From: CAYSPU01 sp964432995
GTDB lineage: Bacteria > Verrucomicrobiota > Verrucomicrobiia > Limisphaerales > JAHDYP01
Length of the DNA: 31,978 nucleotides
Assembly (NCBI GenBank): GCA_964432995.1
Contig: CAYSPU010000029.1
Location: forward strand, 1-31,978
Reading direction: 5' to 3'
This document shows, one piece after another, positions 8,406 through 15,647 of the stretch (positions within the stretch are counted from its first letter, which is position 1; every line of letters begins with the position of its first letter). The position numbers and the translations under genes were made by a program. The notes under the pieces are model-generated. The model ran no database searches and was not told the origin of the DNA. It was given only the letters and a program-made list of their open reading frames with translations.

Positions 8406-9854
8406 ATGATCGACTTCGACCAGAGAATCCTGATGACCGGCTTTGGCGTGGTGGCGCAGGCCACCTTGCCGATGCTGCTCAAACACATCCGGGTTCCCTT
8501 GTCCAACATCACCGTCATCGACTTCGCCGACCGCGAGGAAGTCCTGCGGCGCTGGACCAAGAAAGGCGTGCGCTTCGTCCGGGATCACGTCACCCCATTG
8601 AGCCTATCGCGGCTGCTTTCGACGCACGTGGGGCGCGGCGGCCTCATCATCGACCTGGCCTGGAGCATCGACTCGTTCGACATCATGGAATGGGCGCACA
8701 ACAACGAGGTGCTCTATGTCAACGCTTCCCTGGAATCGTGGGACCCGGTGTCGGACATGCACAGCAAGTCCTCGCTCGAGAAGTCGCTCTACGCGCGCTA
8801 CCAGCGGCTCCTGCCGCTCGCTGCCCGCTGGCGGGGCACGACCACCGCGGTGATCGATCACGGCGCCAACCCCGGCCTCGTCTCGCATTTCGTGAAACAG
8901 GGGCTCCTCGACATCGGGGCCAGGGTCGTTCACGAGAACCGGATGCCCCGCCCTCAAGCCCGTCGACTCGAGCGGATGATCGAGGACGAGAAGTTCGCCC
9001 CCCTGGCGCACGATCTGGGCGTCAAGGTCATCCACTGCAGCGAGTGGGACACCCAGCGCGCCTCGCGGCCGAAGCGGCCAGACGAGTTCGTCGCCACCTG
9101 GAGCGTCGAGGGGATGTGGGAGGAGTCAATCTCGCCCAGCGAGTTGGGGTGGGGCACCCATGAGAAGTGGCTCCCTCCTTTCTCGACCAAGCCGGAAAGC
9201 CGGCCCGCAAACCAGATCATCCTGCCCCAGATGGGATTGAACACCTGGGTCCGGTCCTGGGTGCCCCACCAGGAAATCGTCGGCATGATCGTCACCCACG
9301 GCGAGTCCTTCGGCATCTCCCAAGCCCTGACCGTGCAGAAGAACGGTCACCCCGTCTATCGCCCGACGGTTCACTATGCCTACATGCCGTGCAACGACTC
9401 GATCGTCTCCCTCCACGAACTCCGGTGCCGGAGCTACGAGCTCCATCCCCACAAACGCATCCTCATGGACGAGATCACCGAGGGAATGGACCTCGTCGGC
9501 GCCCTGATCATGGGCCATCGCTACCAGTCGTGGTGGACGGGCAGCATCCTCAGCATCCACGCCGCCCGCCGCAAAGTGCCCCATCTCAACGCCACCGTCG
9601 TCCAGGTGGCCGCCGGGGTGATGGCCGCCGTCCTGTGGACCATCCAGAATCCGCGGCGCGGCGTCTGTTTCCCCGAGGAACTGCCGCACCGGGAGATCCT
9701 CCGCTCGGCCCACCCGTATCTGGGCCGCGTCGTCTCCCAACCCTCGGACTGGACGCCCTTGCGACGGCACCGGGTCTACTTCGGCGAAAACCCGGAAGCC
9801 CAGCCCGACCACAGCGATCCCTGGCAGTTCACCAACTTCCTGTTCCGTCCCTGA
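8406..9854 (+). CDS. hss: Homospermidine synthase
   Basis: A 482-residue enzyme of the bacterial homospermidine synthase family, which makes homospermidine from putrescine (or spermidine plus putrescine) using NAD as a hydride shuttle. The N-terminal Rossmann stretch ILMTGFGVVAQATLP, followed by TVIDFADR, binds NAD. VIDHGANPGLVSHFVKQ near residues 158-174 and the late MDLVGALIMGHRYQSWWTGS are family-typical. The length fits the roughly 480-residue family. I prefer the ATG at 8406; an in-frame ATG at 8394 and a longer frame from 8328 exist, but the extra residues come from intergenic DNA. No other polyamine gene lies beside it, so it appears monocistronic. It ends only 11 bases before the first hairpin of the repeat array. 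Confidence 0.93.
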   Translation: MIDFDQRILMTGFGVVAQATLPMLLKHIRVPLSNITVIDFADREEVLRRWTKKGVRFVRDHVTPLSLSRLLSTHVGRGGLIIDLAWSIDSFDIMEWAHNNEVLYVNASLESWDPVSDMHSKSSLEKSLYARYQRLLPLAARWRGTTTAVIDHGANPGLVSHFVKQGLLDIGARVVHENRMPRPQARRLERMIEDEKFAPLAHDLGVKVIHCSEWDTQRASRPKRPDEFVATWSVEGMWEESISPSELGWGTHEKWLPPFSTKPESRPANQIILPQMGLNTWVRSWVPHQEIVGMIVTHGESFGISQALTVQKNGHPVYRPTVHYAYMPCNDSIVSLHELRCRSYELHPHKRILMDEITEGMDLVGALIMGHRYQSWWTGSILSIHAARRKVPHLNATVVQVAAGVMAAVLWTIQNPRRGVCFPEELPHREILRSAHPYLGRVVSQPSDWTPLRRHRVYFGENPEAQPDHSDPWQFTNFLFRP

Positions 9855-9865
9855 GCCCGCTCCGG

Positions 9866-10313
9866 CTGCGGGTCGAGAAGACCCGCGGTCCGGAAAGGGC
9901 TGGTTGGCGTGCGGTCGTATGTGGAGCGTTCGACAGCCCGGGAGGTTTCGGACCGCGGCTCGTCTGAGCCGCAGCGAGGGTGTGTGCGTTCTGCTGCGGG
10001 TCGAGAAGACCCGCGGTCCGGAAAGGGCTGGTTGGCGTGCGGTCGTATGTGGAGCGTTNNNNNNNNNNNNNNNNNNNNNNNNNNNNNNNNNNNNNNNNNN
10101 NNNNNNNNNNNNNNNNNNNNNNNNNNNNNNNNNNNNNNNNNNNNNNNNNNNNNNNNNNTCGGACCGCGGCTCGTCTGAGCCGCAGCGAGGGTGTGTGCGT
10201 TCTGCTGCGGGTCAAGAAGACCCGCGGTCCGGAAAGGGCTGGTTGGCGTGCGGTCGTATGTGGAGCGTGCGACAGCCCGGGAGGTTTCGGACCGCGGCTC
10301 GTCTGAGCCGCAG
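9866..10313. repeat. Tandem array of 128-bp unit built from paired asymmetric hairpins
   Basis: Two hairpin types alternate. Type A (stem GCGGGTC/GACCCGC) starts at 9866, 9994 and 10205. Type B (stem GCGGCTC/GAGCCGC) occupies 9950-9974, 10161-10185 and 10289-10313. B and A form a head-to-head doublet with a 19-base spacer (9975-9993), and doublets recur every 128 bp (9866 to 9994). Between doublets lies a conserved core of about 58 bases that starts GGAAAGGGCTGGTTGG. The array sits in the gene-free 811 bases between hss and the convergent PQQ-type gene. It encodes no protein and resembles REP doublets (REPINs/BIMEs). No RAYT transposase is visible here. Confidence 0.88.
10059..10158. other. 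Assembly gap of 100 N inside the tandem array
   Basis: Exactly 100 N, a conventional unknown-length placeholder. The left flank ends GGAGCGTT and the right flank starts TCGGACCG. In the intact unit these are separated by 17 bases, so the true missing length should be 17 plus a multiple of 128, not 100. Confidence 0.95.
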
Positions 10314-10472
10314 AAATGGGTGTTTCTCCGTTCTTGAAGACCCTATGCAAGATGGGAACCGGCGGGCGCATCCATACGAGCTCCTGATTGGACTATCGGG
10401 CATCTCCGGATCCGCGGGGAGCACCCATCGGACTGTGACCCCGGACAGACAGGCCCCCCACGAATCCGGACT

Positions 10473-10505
10473 GCCCCGGGGATACCGACTTGTTCCATCC
10501 CTGGA
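10473..10505. repeat. Interspersed GGGGATACCGACT repeat, copy 1
   Basis: The 18-mer GCCCCGGGGATACCGACT at 10473-10490 is identical to 15414-15431. Both are followed by related CATCCC-GG sequence. The element lies between the hairpin array and the heptamer repeat and contains no reading frame of interest. Confidence 0.65.
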
Positions 10506-10540
10506 TCCTGGATGCCACGTGAACGCACCGCAGGCGCGCC

Positions 10541-10633
10541 CGAACATCGGACATCCAACATCGGACTTCGAACTTCGAACTCAAGCGTCCGGTTCAATGT
10601 TGGATGTTCAGCGTTCAGCGTTCGACGTTCATG
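10541..10633. repeat. Palindromic cluster of 7-bp-periodic repeats
   Basis: The left arm (10541-10579) is a run of 7-base units of the type GAACATC/GGACATC/CAACATC/GGACTTC/GAACTTC. The right arm (10594-10633) is the reverse-complement type (ATGTTGGATGTTC, GCGTTCAGCGTTC, GACGTTC). A long imperfect hairpin around about 14 bases results. It ends about 33 bases past the stop of the PQQ-type gene and could serve as its transcript end. I have the impression that similar degenerate GTTCGATGTTC strings are common between genes in Verrucomicrobia, but I cannot check that here. Confidence 0.75.
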
Positions 10634-10665
10634 CCACCTGCCCCGGAACCGCTCAAGCGTCCGCC

Positions 10666-12321
10666 TCACTCGGTGGCGATGTAGAACCGCGGCGGGCCGG
10701 TTCTGACCACCGGCAACTCCGCGCTGAGGACGCCGTTCGTAAAGGCCCATGGCGTCGTCAGCAGGGTCCACTCGGCAAACGGTTGCGCAGGATCCGAACT
10801 CCAGCGGACGGTGATCCGCCCGGCGCGGTTTGTGGTCAGCAGCGATCCATCGCTGCAGGCGATGGTCAGCCGCACCTCATCGGTTCCGGGCAGCAACGTG
10901 GCGCCGACGCGCACCGAAGGAGGCGATACCGCGAGGCAGGAGAGCACGCCGTCACGGCGCATGTAGATACGACCGTTACCGAACGACGGGCTATTGTCGG
11001 CCCAATAATACTGCGGCAACTGACTGCGGGCGAGTTCGTGATAACCAAGGGGCGAGGCCTCGGCCAACACCAGTGTGCGGCTGTTCTGCCCCAGGAGAAA
11101 GTGATCCGCCAGGATCACCGATTTGAACCCCACGCCATCGGGCGACCTCCACCGTTCCTCGCCTGTGGCCAGATCGAGACAGTAGAGCCGTCCTCCGGAC
11201 GTGCCGTAAACACTATCACCGTCGACGACCAGCGTCGTGTAGAGATCGCCGAAACCCTGCTTCGTCCAGAGAACGTGAGTGGAGAAGACCCCGTCAGCGT
11301 AGTCGATCCGCACCGCATCCGTGTCGCCCGTATGGTAACCGGAGTTCTTGGTGGCGAGGACAATTTCGCCCTGGACGACAGGGGAGGGACCTTGGCATGT
11401 GGTGCAAGTCTGCCGGTAACGCCAGAGCGGTTGGCCGGAGTCCGGCGCCACCGACACCAAGCCACAGCGATCCGGAAAGATGATTTGTCGGACTCCGTGG
11501 ATCGTGGCTCCCACAGGACTGGCATAGGTCAGGAAGCCGGTGTTGCTGCGCCAGAGCAGGTCGCCCGTCATCGCATCGAAGGCCATCAGGCACTCCGTCG
11601 CCGCGTCGATCGACACAAACACCCGACCATTCTCGACCCACGGCGACTGGCTGTGAACGCCGCCATTGCGCGCGCCGTATTCCTGGGGCAGATCATGCTC
11701 CCACTGGACAGCCCCGCTGACAGCATCGAGGCAATGGAGTCTCCGCCCCGAGTAAGCGTAGACCCGTCCGCCGACTACGGTGGGAGTCGAGTAAGAGCCG
11801 AAGGAGTAGTCTCCCAGCTTCACCCCCCAGAGGCAAGCGCCGCTCCCTTCGTCAAGCGCGACGCACCACTCCCCTGGACCCAGCGTATCGTCCTGGGAGG
11901 AGGAGCCGCTCAGCAGTACGAAGACGCGCCCTTGCGCGGCAGCAAACGTGCCGCCGCCGCGGCAGCCCGGAAAGGTCGTCGTCCAAACCACCGGGAGTCC
12001 CTCGGCCGGCCAAGGGGTGAGGATCGGTTCCGCCGAGACTCCCTGGCCATCCGGACCGCGGAACCGCGGCCAGTCGTCGGCCACGCCCGAGCCCCCGCCG
12101 GCCAGGAGCAAGGCACAGAGATATCCATGCGAACGCGACACGCGAAGGCGGGTGAGTCCACCCCAAGAACTCGCAGGGCGCTCGGGTGGTTGCGAGACCG
12201 CCGCGCCACACGGCTGGCTGCTACAACCGGCCCCGATCTTCATCCGAGGTGGTATTCCAGTGTCGGTAGGGGAATTCATAGAGTCCAAGTGCCCTGGATC
12301 ACGAACCGTCCGCATGCGCAC
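10666..12321 (-). CDS. Secreted PQQ-type beta-propeller repeat protein
   Basis: Up to 551 residues. After a signal-like segment (GYLCALLLAGGGSGVADDW), DWPRFRGPDGQG is a common opening of bacterial PQQ-like propellers. Blade motifs follow in order: GRVFVLL, VYAYSGRRLHCLDAVSGAVQW, LMAFDAMTGDLLW, LVSVAPDSGQPLWRY and LYCLDLATGEERW. The last 60 residues (ITVRWSS to FYIATE) resemble the C-terminal domain of neighbouring secreted proteins. I see no methanol-dehydrogenase active-site motif, so it is probably a structural or binding propeller rather than a dehydrogenase. The start is uncertain: ATGs at 12321, 12279 and 12243 and a GTG at 12141 are in frame, none with a good ribosome-binding site. The GTG start would give the most ordinary signal peptide. 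Confidence 0.85.
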   Translation of the reverse strand: MRMRTVRDPGHLDSMNSPTDTGIPPRMKIGAGCSSQPCGAAVSQPPERPASSWGGLTRLRVSRSHGYLCALLLAGGGSGVADDWPRFRGPDGQGVSAEPILTPWPAEGLPVVWTTTFPGCRGGGTFAAAQGRVFVLLSGSSSQDDTLGPGEWCVALDEGSGACLWGVKLGDYSFGSYSTPTVVGGRVYAYSGRRLHCLDAVSGAVQWEHDLPQEYGARNGGVHSQSPWVENGRVFVSIDAATECLMAFDAMTGDLLWRSNTGFLTYASPVGATIHGVRQIIFPDRCGLVSVAPDSGQPLWRYRQTCTTCQGPSPVVQGEIVLATKNSGYHTGDTDAVRIDYADGVFSTHVLWTKQGFGDLYTTLVVDGDSVYGTSGGRLYCLDLATGEERWRSPDGVGFKSVILADHFLLGQNSRTLVLAEASPLGYHELARSQLPQYYWADNSPSFGNGRIYMRRDGVLSCLAVSPPSVRVGATLLPGTDEVRLTIACSDGSLLTTNRAGRITVRWSSDPAQPFAEWTLLTTPWAFTNGVLSAELPVVRTGPPRFYIATE

Positions 12322-12773
12322 CGTCGCTCCGGTGAGCGCCCACTGACGAGCTCCGTTTGCACGATTCCGTCATTCACTACTGCTTGAATGCAAAGGGAAA
12401 GAGCTTGAGAGGTGCCACTTCCCATGGGGCACGGCCTGCGAGTGTTGGCGGCTTTCGCAAACTCCTGCACTGGAAGCACGTCCGAAACACGGTTTTGGGA
12501 AGCTCGACCCCACCGAGCAGGCGCCTTCTGCGTGAGGCTCGCGCAGAAGGCGTGAAAGTCACGCAACGTTGCCATTGCCGGCTCGGAAACCTCAGACCGG
12601 ACGGCGGAGGGACGAACGACGGCGGGGCCGAGGACCTGGCGCTCCGGCAAGCGGACGCGCTTTCGAACCTGTCGGGATCGAACACCCGGTGGAGCGCCGC
12701 GTTGCACGCGGCCAGAGGCGCAGTCACCGATCACTGTCTTCTGGCCGGCGCTACTTGATGTCTTTCCACGAGT
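12322..12773. other. Gene-free region with an 11-bp perfect hairpin
   Basis: About 450 bases between the divergent PQQ-type gene and the sigma-factor remnant. The only clear structure is CGCCTTCTGCG (12522-12532) pairing perfectly with CGCAGAAGGCG (12542-12552) across a 9-base loop. A minus-strand open frame crosses the area and runs on antisense to the sigma remnant. I treat it as a shadow, although its part near 12340-12600 has a fairly protein-like composition. Confidence 0.5.
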
Positions 12774-13110
12774 GTGAAAGATTGCGGCAACTCCTGCGAT
12801 TACCTCCTTGTGAAAGGCGCGGCTCCAGATCGGCCGGCGGATGAGTTTCTGCCCACGCGGAACAGCCTGCTGAGCCGACTGAGGGACTGGGACGATCAAG
12901 AGAGCTGGCGCGCCTTCTTCGACACCTACTGGAAGTTCCTGCACAGCATCGCCCTTCGCGCGGGGCTCTCCGACGACGATGCCCTCGATGTCGTCCAGGA
13001 AACTGTGGTCGCCGTGGCCAAGGGTCTGCGTGAAGGCCGGTTCCACCCCAAGGAAGGCGGCTCGTTCAAAGCCTGGCTCCATCTCATCGTCCGTCGCCGG
13101 GTGAGCGATC
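12774..13110 (+). pseudogene. ECF-type sigma factor, truncated after region 2
   Basis: About 112 residues recognisable as the N-terminal half of a sigma-70-family ECF factor: LPTRNSLLSRLRDWDDQESW, then FFDTYWKFLHSIALRAG, DALDVVQETVVAVAK (the region 2 core-binding and -10-recognition helices) and GGSFKAWLHLIVRRRVSD. Such factors are normally about 190-220 residues with a C-terminal HTH (region 4) that reads the -35 element. Here region 4 is missing. After about 13110 the frame reads unrelated residues and stops at 13190. The downstream DNA instead codes, in another frame, for the end of a different protein. A deletion joining two genes is the simplest reading. Confidence 0.75.
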
Positions 13111-13523
13111 ACCGGCCGTTTCGTCTGGGCCGAGCCAGGGTTCCGCATCCACTGGAACTCCCCGGCCCACCAGTTCTCGCTTTCCGGTAGAACCAGCCAG
13201 CCCCCTCCAGCGGGGACAGTGGAAACCTCACGGGATCCCCGAGGCGGGCTCGTGTGCCTGAATCTCGCGGTGGGAGCCGACGGGTCCTTCCGCGTGCATG
13301 CCATCCCAGAGGGGACTTACCGACTGGAGGCGCAGATTGGCCAAGAGCGGGCCGACGGCGCGCACTCGTGTTCCCTCCGCCCCCTCCGTTGGGCGGCGTG
13401 GCGCGCGAGGTCGTCGTGAAGGGTGTCCGGGATGGCACCGCGGCGAGGCCACTCGACTTGGGAGTGTTGGAGGTGAAACGCCTCAACCAGAGGCCGGAGG
13501 AGACACAAGAGGCTTCGAAATGA
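13111..13523 (+). pseudogene. C-terminal remnant of a carboxypeptidase-regulatory-like protein, frameshifted
   Basis: From 13111 a frame different from the sigma fragment reads GRFVWAEPGFRIHWNSPAHQ, and further on ADGSFRVHAIPEGTYRLEAQ, the typical G-x-F-x-[FIL]-x-x-[IV]-P-x-G-x-Y of carboxypeptidase-regulatory-like beta-sandwich domains. Around 13365-13375 the coding frame switches: VFPPPPPLGGVAREVVVKG and RPLDLGVLEVKRLNQ continue to a TGA at 13521-13523. The fragment therefore has no start and carries at least one indel. An ATG overlaps its stop (ATGA, 13520-13523), suggesting it was once coupled to a following gene. Confidence 0.6.
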
Positions 13524-13630
13524 ACGCGAGAGAGAAAGGAGTGGTTGTGCCGAATCATCTGAACGTCCAACGAGAAGTTTCATGATTCGCCACGACAGCC
13601 CGGGCGGGCCTGAAACCGGCCAGGGGGATC

Positions 13631-14098
13631 ATGGGGTCACTCATGGCTGTGCTGGCATGGAGTGCGCTTCCCCAACAGGCTTTCTCCCAAGTCAGACCAA
13701 CCCCACCGCCCGCCGGAGAAATCCGAATCGGCATCGACACGTTCGGCCTGGGTGCCGGGTCGGTCCAGACGGGTCCCGGAGAACGCAACCCGGACGGCCT
13801 CCCGCATGCCAAAGTAACGCAGTCGCCCTCGGGTGTTGTGGAAGTCCGGTTTGAGGACTTGTTCCATCTCCCGGAGGGTAGGCTGCTCAACAGCGGTAAT
13901 CCTGCCACTCAATCGTACGCGCACCGGAACTTCCTGAGCGACGTCATCGTCCAGTTCAACGGTGGGGTGACGGCCAGCGACGCAGCCTTGCGATTGTTGG
14001 ACATGCTGAAACACCCGGACCCGGAATCGCGGAGAATAGCGGCTCATGGGTTGAAAGCCTGTTATCCGCGCGTCGCCTTGTCCGCCGGCGTGCCCTGA
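13631..14098 (+). CDS. Unrecognised small secreted protein, possibly 5'-truncated
   Basis: Up to 155 residues and not recognised. The start MGSLMAVLAWSALPQQAFSQ looks like a signal peptide but lacks the usual basic N-terminal residues. The same frame continues upstream to a TGA at 13583-13585, and before that to an ATG at 13520 that overlaps the preceding stop in an ATGA. The gene may therefore have begun at 13520 and been cut by the in-frame TGA. The middle part has IRIGIDTFGLGAG and VIVQFNGGVTASDAALRLLDML; the end LKHPDPESRRIAAHGLKA suggests one HEAT-like helix pair. It lies between broken genes, so it may itself be decaying. Confidence 0.5.
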   Translation: MGSLMAVLAWSALPQQAFSQVRPTPPPAGEIRIGIDTFGLGAGSVQTGPGERNPDGLPHAKVTQSPSGVVEVRFEDLFHLPEGRLLNSGNPATQSYAHRNFLSDVIVQFNGGVTASDAALRLLDMLKHPDPESRRIAAHGLKACYPRVALSAGVP

Positions 14099-14134
14099 GA
14101 CGCGGCGGTCGCTTGGGGAAGCAAAGGAGGTTTC

Positions 14135-14257
14135 ATGCGGGATCGACTTCGAACCAGCGATGGGGCGGGAGGCAAGAGCTCGCTGTTGCGTCTGGCCAAA
14201 ATGACGTGCACGTCAGTCAGTCAAGACATCGGAGGTAGAGATGAAATCGATAGGTAG
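14135..14257 (+). CDS. Putative 40-residue ORF with a consensus Shine-Dalgarno
   Basis: AAAGGAGG at 14123-14130 lies 4 bases before ATG 14135, one of the strongest ribosome-binding sites in the window. The frame encodes 40 residues (MRDRLRTSDGAGGKSS to GGRDEIDR) and stops with TAG at 14255-14257, 17 bases inside the next coding start at 14241. It is hydrophilic and has no known domain. It could be a leader peptide coupling translation to the next gene, or the stump of a deleted gene. Confidence 0.4.
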   Translation: MRDRLRTSDGAGGKSSLLRLAKMTCTSVSQDIGGRDEIDR

Positions 14258-14460
14258 CGTCGCGCTGCTCGGGTGTGTCCTGGCAGCGTCAACCGTGTCC
14301 GCCGGCACGTGCTACGTTGTGGAGCGTTATGCGGGCCAGGTCTGGGCAGTGCATTCAGACTCCGGTGCCACCCAAGTCGTGGCTTCCGGCCTGGGCGAAA
14401 TGATCGGCGCCACCGTCGACCGCCACGGACGGCTCTTCGTGTCGCAATTCCGAGGCTTTG
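14241..14460 (+). pseudogene. N-terminal stump of a secreted NHL/SMP-30-like beta-propeller protein
   Basis: GGAGG at 14231-14235 precedes the ATG at 14241. A good signal peptide (MKSIGSVALLGCVLAASTVSA) follows, then about 50 residues typical of the first blade of an NHL/SMP-30-like propeller: VWAVHSDSGATQVVASGLGE and GATVDRHGRLFVSQF. After about residue 73 the frame reads non-homologous, R/H-rich residues to 14594, while the adjacent frame starts a BspA-type LRR protein. About 250 residues of propeller are missing. This is a chimeric junction, not a natural fusion, because the two parts are out of frame. Confidence 0.65.
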
Positions 14461-15381
14461 ACACCGAACCCCTCGAGCGACTTCACCTACTCAACCAACG
14501 GTTCGGTCGTTACCATCACGGGATACACCGGCTCCGACAGCGAGGTCGTCATTCCGGATACCATCGATGGCTTGCCTGTGGTGAACCTCGGTGATTCGGC
14601 CTTCGCCCGCTGCGCGGTGCTCGCTGCCGTCACCATCCCGAACACCGTCACCAGCATCGGACCGTGCGCCTTCAATTCCTGCACCAGCCTGACGGCAATC
14701 GAGGTGGGCGCGCTCAATCCGGCCTACGCCAGTCTGGCGGGTGTCCTCTTCGACAAGAGCCAGACTACGCTCATCCAGTGCCCGGCGGGCAAGACCGGAA
14801 GCTACGCGATTCCCGAGAGCGTCACCAACGTCGGCGACTGGGCGTTCGAATACTGCAGCCGCCTGACGAGCGTCACCATTCCCAACGGCGTCACCAGCAT
14901 CGGGATGCTGACGTTCGGCGGTTGCGCCAGCTTCACCGCCGTGACCATCCCTGACACCGTGACCGGCCTCGGGGACTGGGCGTTCGGTGGCTGCACGAGT
15001 TTGACCGGCGTCTTCTTCATGGGCAATTGCCCCACACTCTCAACTCTCCCAGACGCGATGCCGTTCTATGGTTCCAGTCCAACCGTCTACTACCTGCCGG
15101 GTGCCACGGGCTGGGGGACGACCTTTGGCGATCGTCCGACTGCCCTGTGGCTGCCGCGAGTGGAAAGCAACGACGGCGATTTCGGCGTTCGAACCAATCA
15201 GTTCGGTTTCAACGTCACCTGGGCCCGCGGCCAGGTCGTCGTGATCGAAGCCTCCACCGACCTTCCCGATGCCCCCTGGGTGCCGATCCAAACAAACACC
15301 CTCGACGGCGCTACCCTCTTCTTCAGCGATCCAGAGTGGATCAACCATCCGGTTCGCTTCTACCGGATCCGCTCGCTGTGA
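14458..15381 (+). pseudogene. BspA-type leucine-rich-repeat surface protein lacking its own start
   Basis: The frame opens only at a TTG (14458) and codes for about 307 residues. SSDFTYSTNGSVVTITGYTG is a common lead-in for bacterial LRR_5/BspA proteins. About five 23-residue repeats of the type SVTIPNGVTSIGxxAFxxCxxL follow (about residues 45-190), then a C-terminal domain ending HPVRFYRIRSL, shared with other secreted proteins here. The signal peptide is absent, and the only candidate lies in another frame at 14241. A one-base frameshift would join them. More likely, deletion fused a propeller stump to this gene. LRR_5 proteins are surface-exposed and bind proteins or other cells. Confidence 0.7.
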
Positions 15382-15395
15382 ACCAGGACGGAGAC

Positions 15396-15520
15396 TCCCC
15401 GGGGATGAGAACCGCCCCGGGGATACCGACTCTGCTGCATCCCCGGCGCGGTCTTCCCCCGAATGGCTCGCATCCGAGATCCAGATCCATATCCTTGTCG
15501 GCGTGCGGGTGCGGTTGGGG
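15396..15520. repeat. Composite interspersed repeat (GGGGATACCGACT copy 2 and the 20-mer copy 2)
   Basis: 15414-15431 is identical to 10473-10490, and 15501-15520 matches 4586-4605 with one mismatch. Between them is a GATCCAGATCCATATCC-type string, read on the minus strand as alternating Asp codons, which looks like a short degenerate tandem repeat. The block lies between the LRR remnant and the phosphoesterase gene. Confidence 0.6.
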
Positions 15521-15647
15521 AGTCGGAAGCCTGCGGTCGTTGAGTATGGGTTGAACTGGCCGGCGCGATTTGTTTCCATTCCTTCGTGACCTCGGTTGTG
15601 TTGCCAACGATTCTCATCTGCCCGGTCTGCTTCGAGGAGGAATGACG

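Noticed and set aside
9866..10313. CRISPR array
   Set aside because: The period is 128 bp, the sequence between hairpins is itself repeated rather than unique, and no cas genes are present.
12276..13304. Long minus-strand frame of 342 codons opposite the sigma-factor remnant
   Set aside because: It overlaps the sigma fragment antisense, has no recognisable domain, and GC-rich DNA commonly keeps such shadow frames open.
13583..13585. Selenocysteine recoding of the in-frame TGA
   Set aside because: There is no SECIS-like hairpin after the TGA, no redox motif around it, and neighbouring genes are also broken, so a nonsense mutation or an unrelated upstream frame is simpler.
14458..14480. Programmed ribosomal frameshift joining the propeller start to the LRR frame
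   Set aside because: There is no slippery heptamer or downstream pseudoknot, and the two parts belong to unrelated protein families. A deletion junction explains it better.
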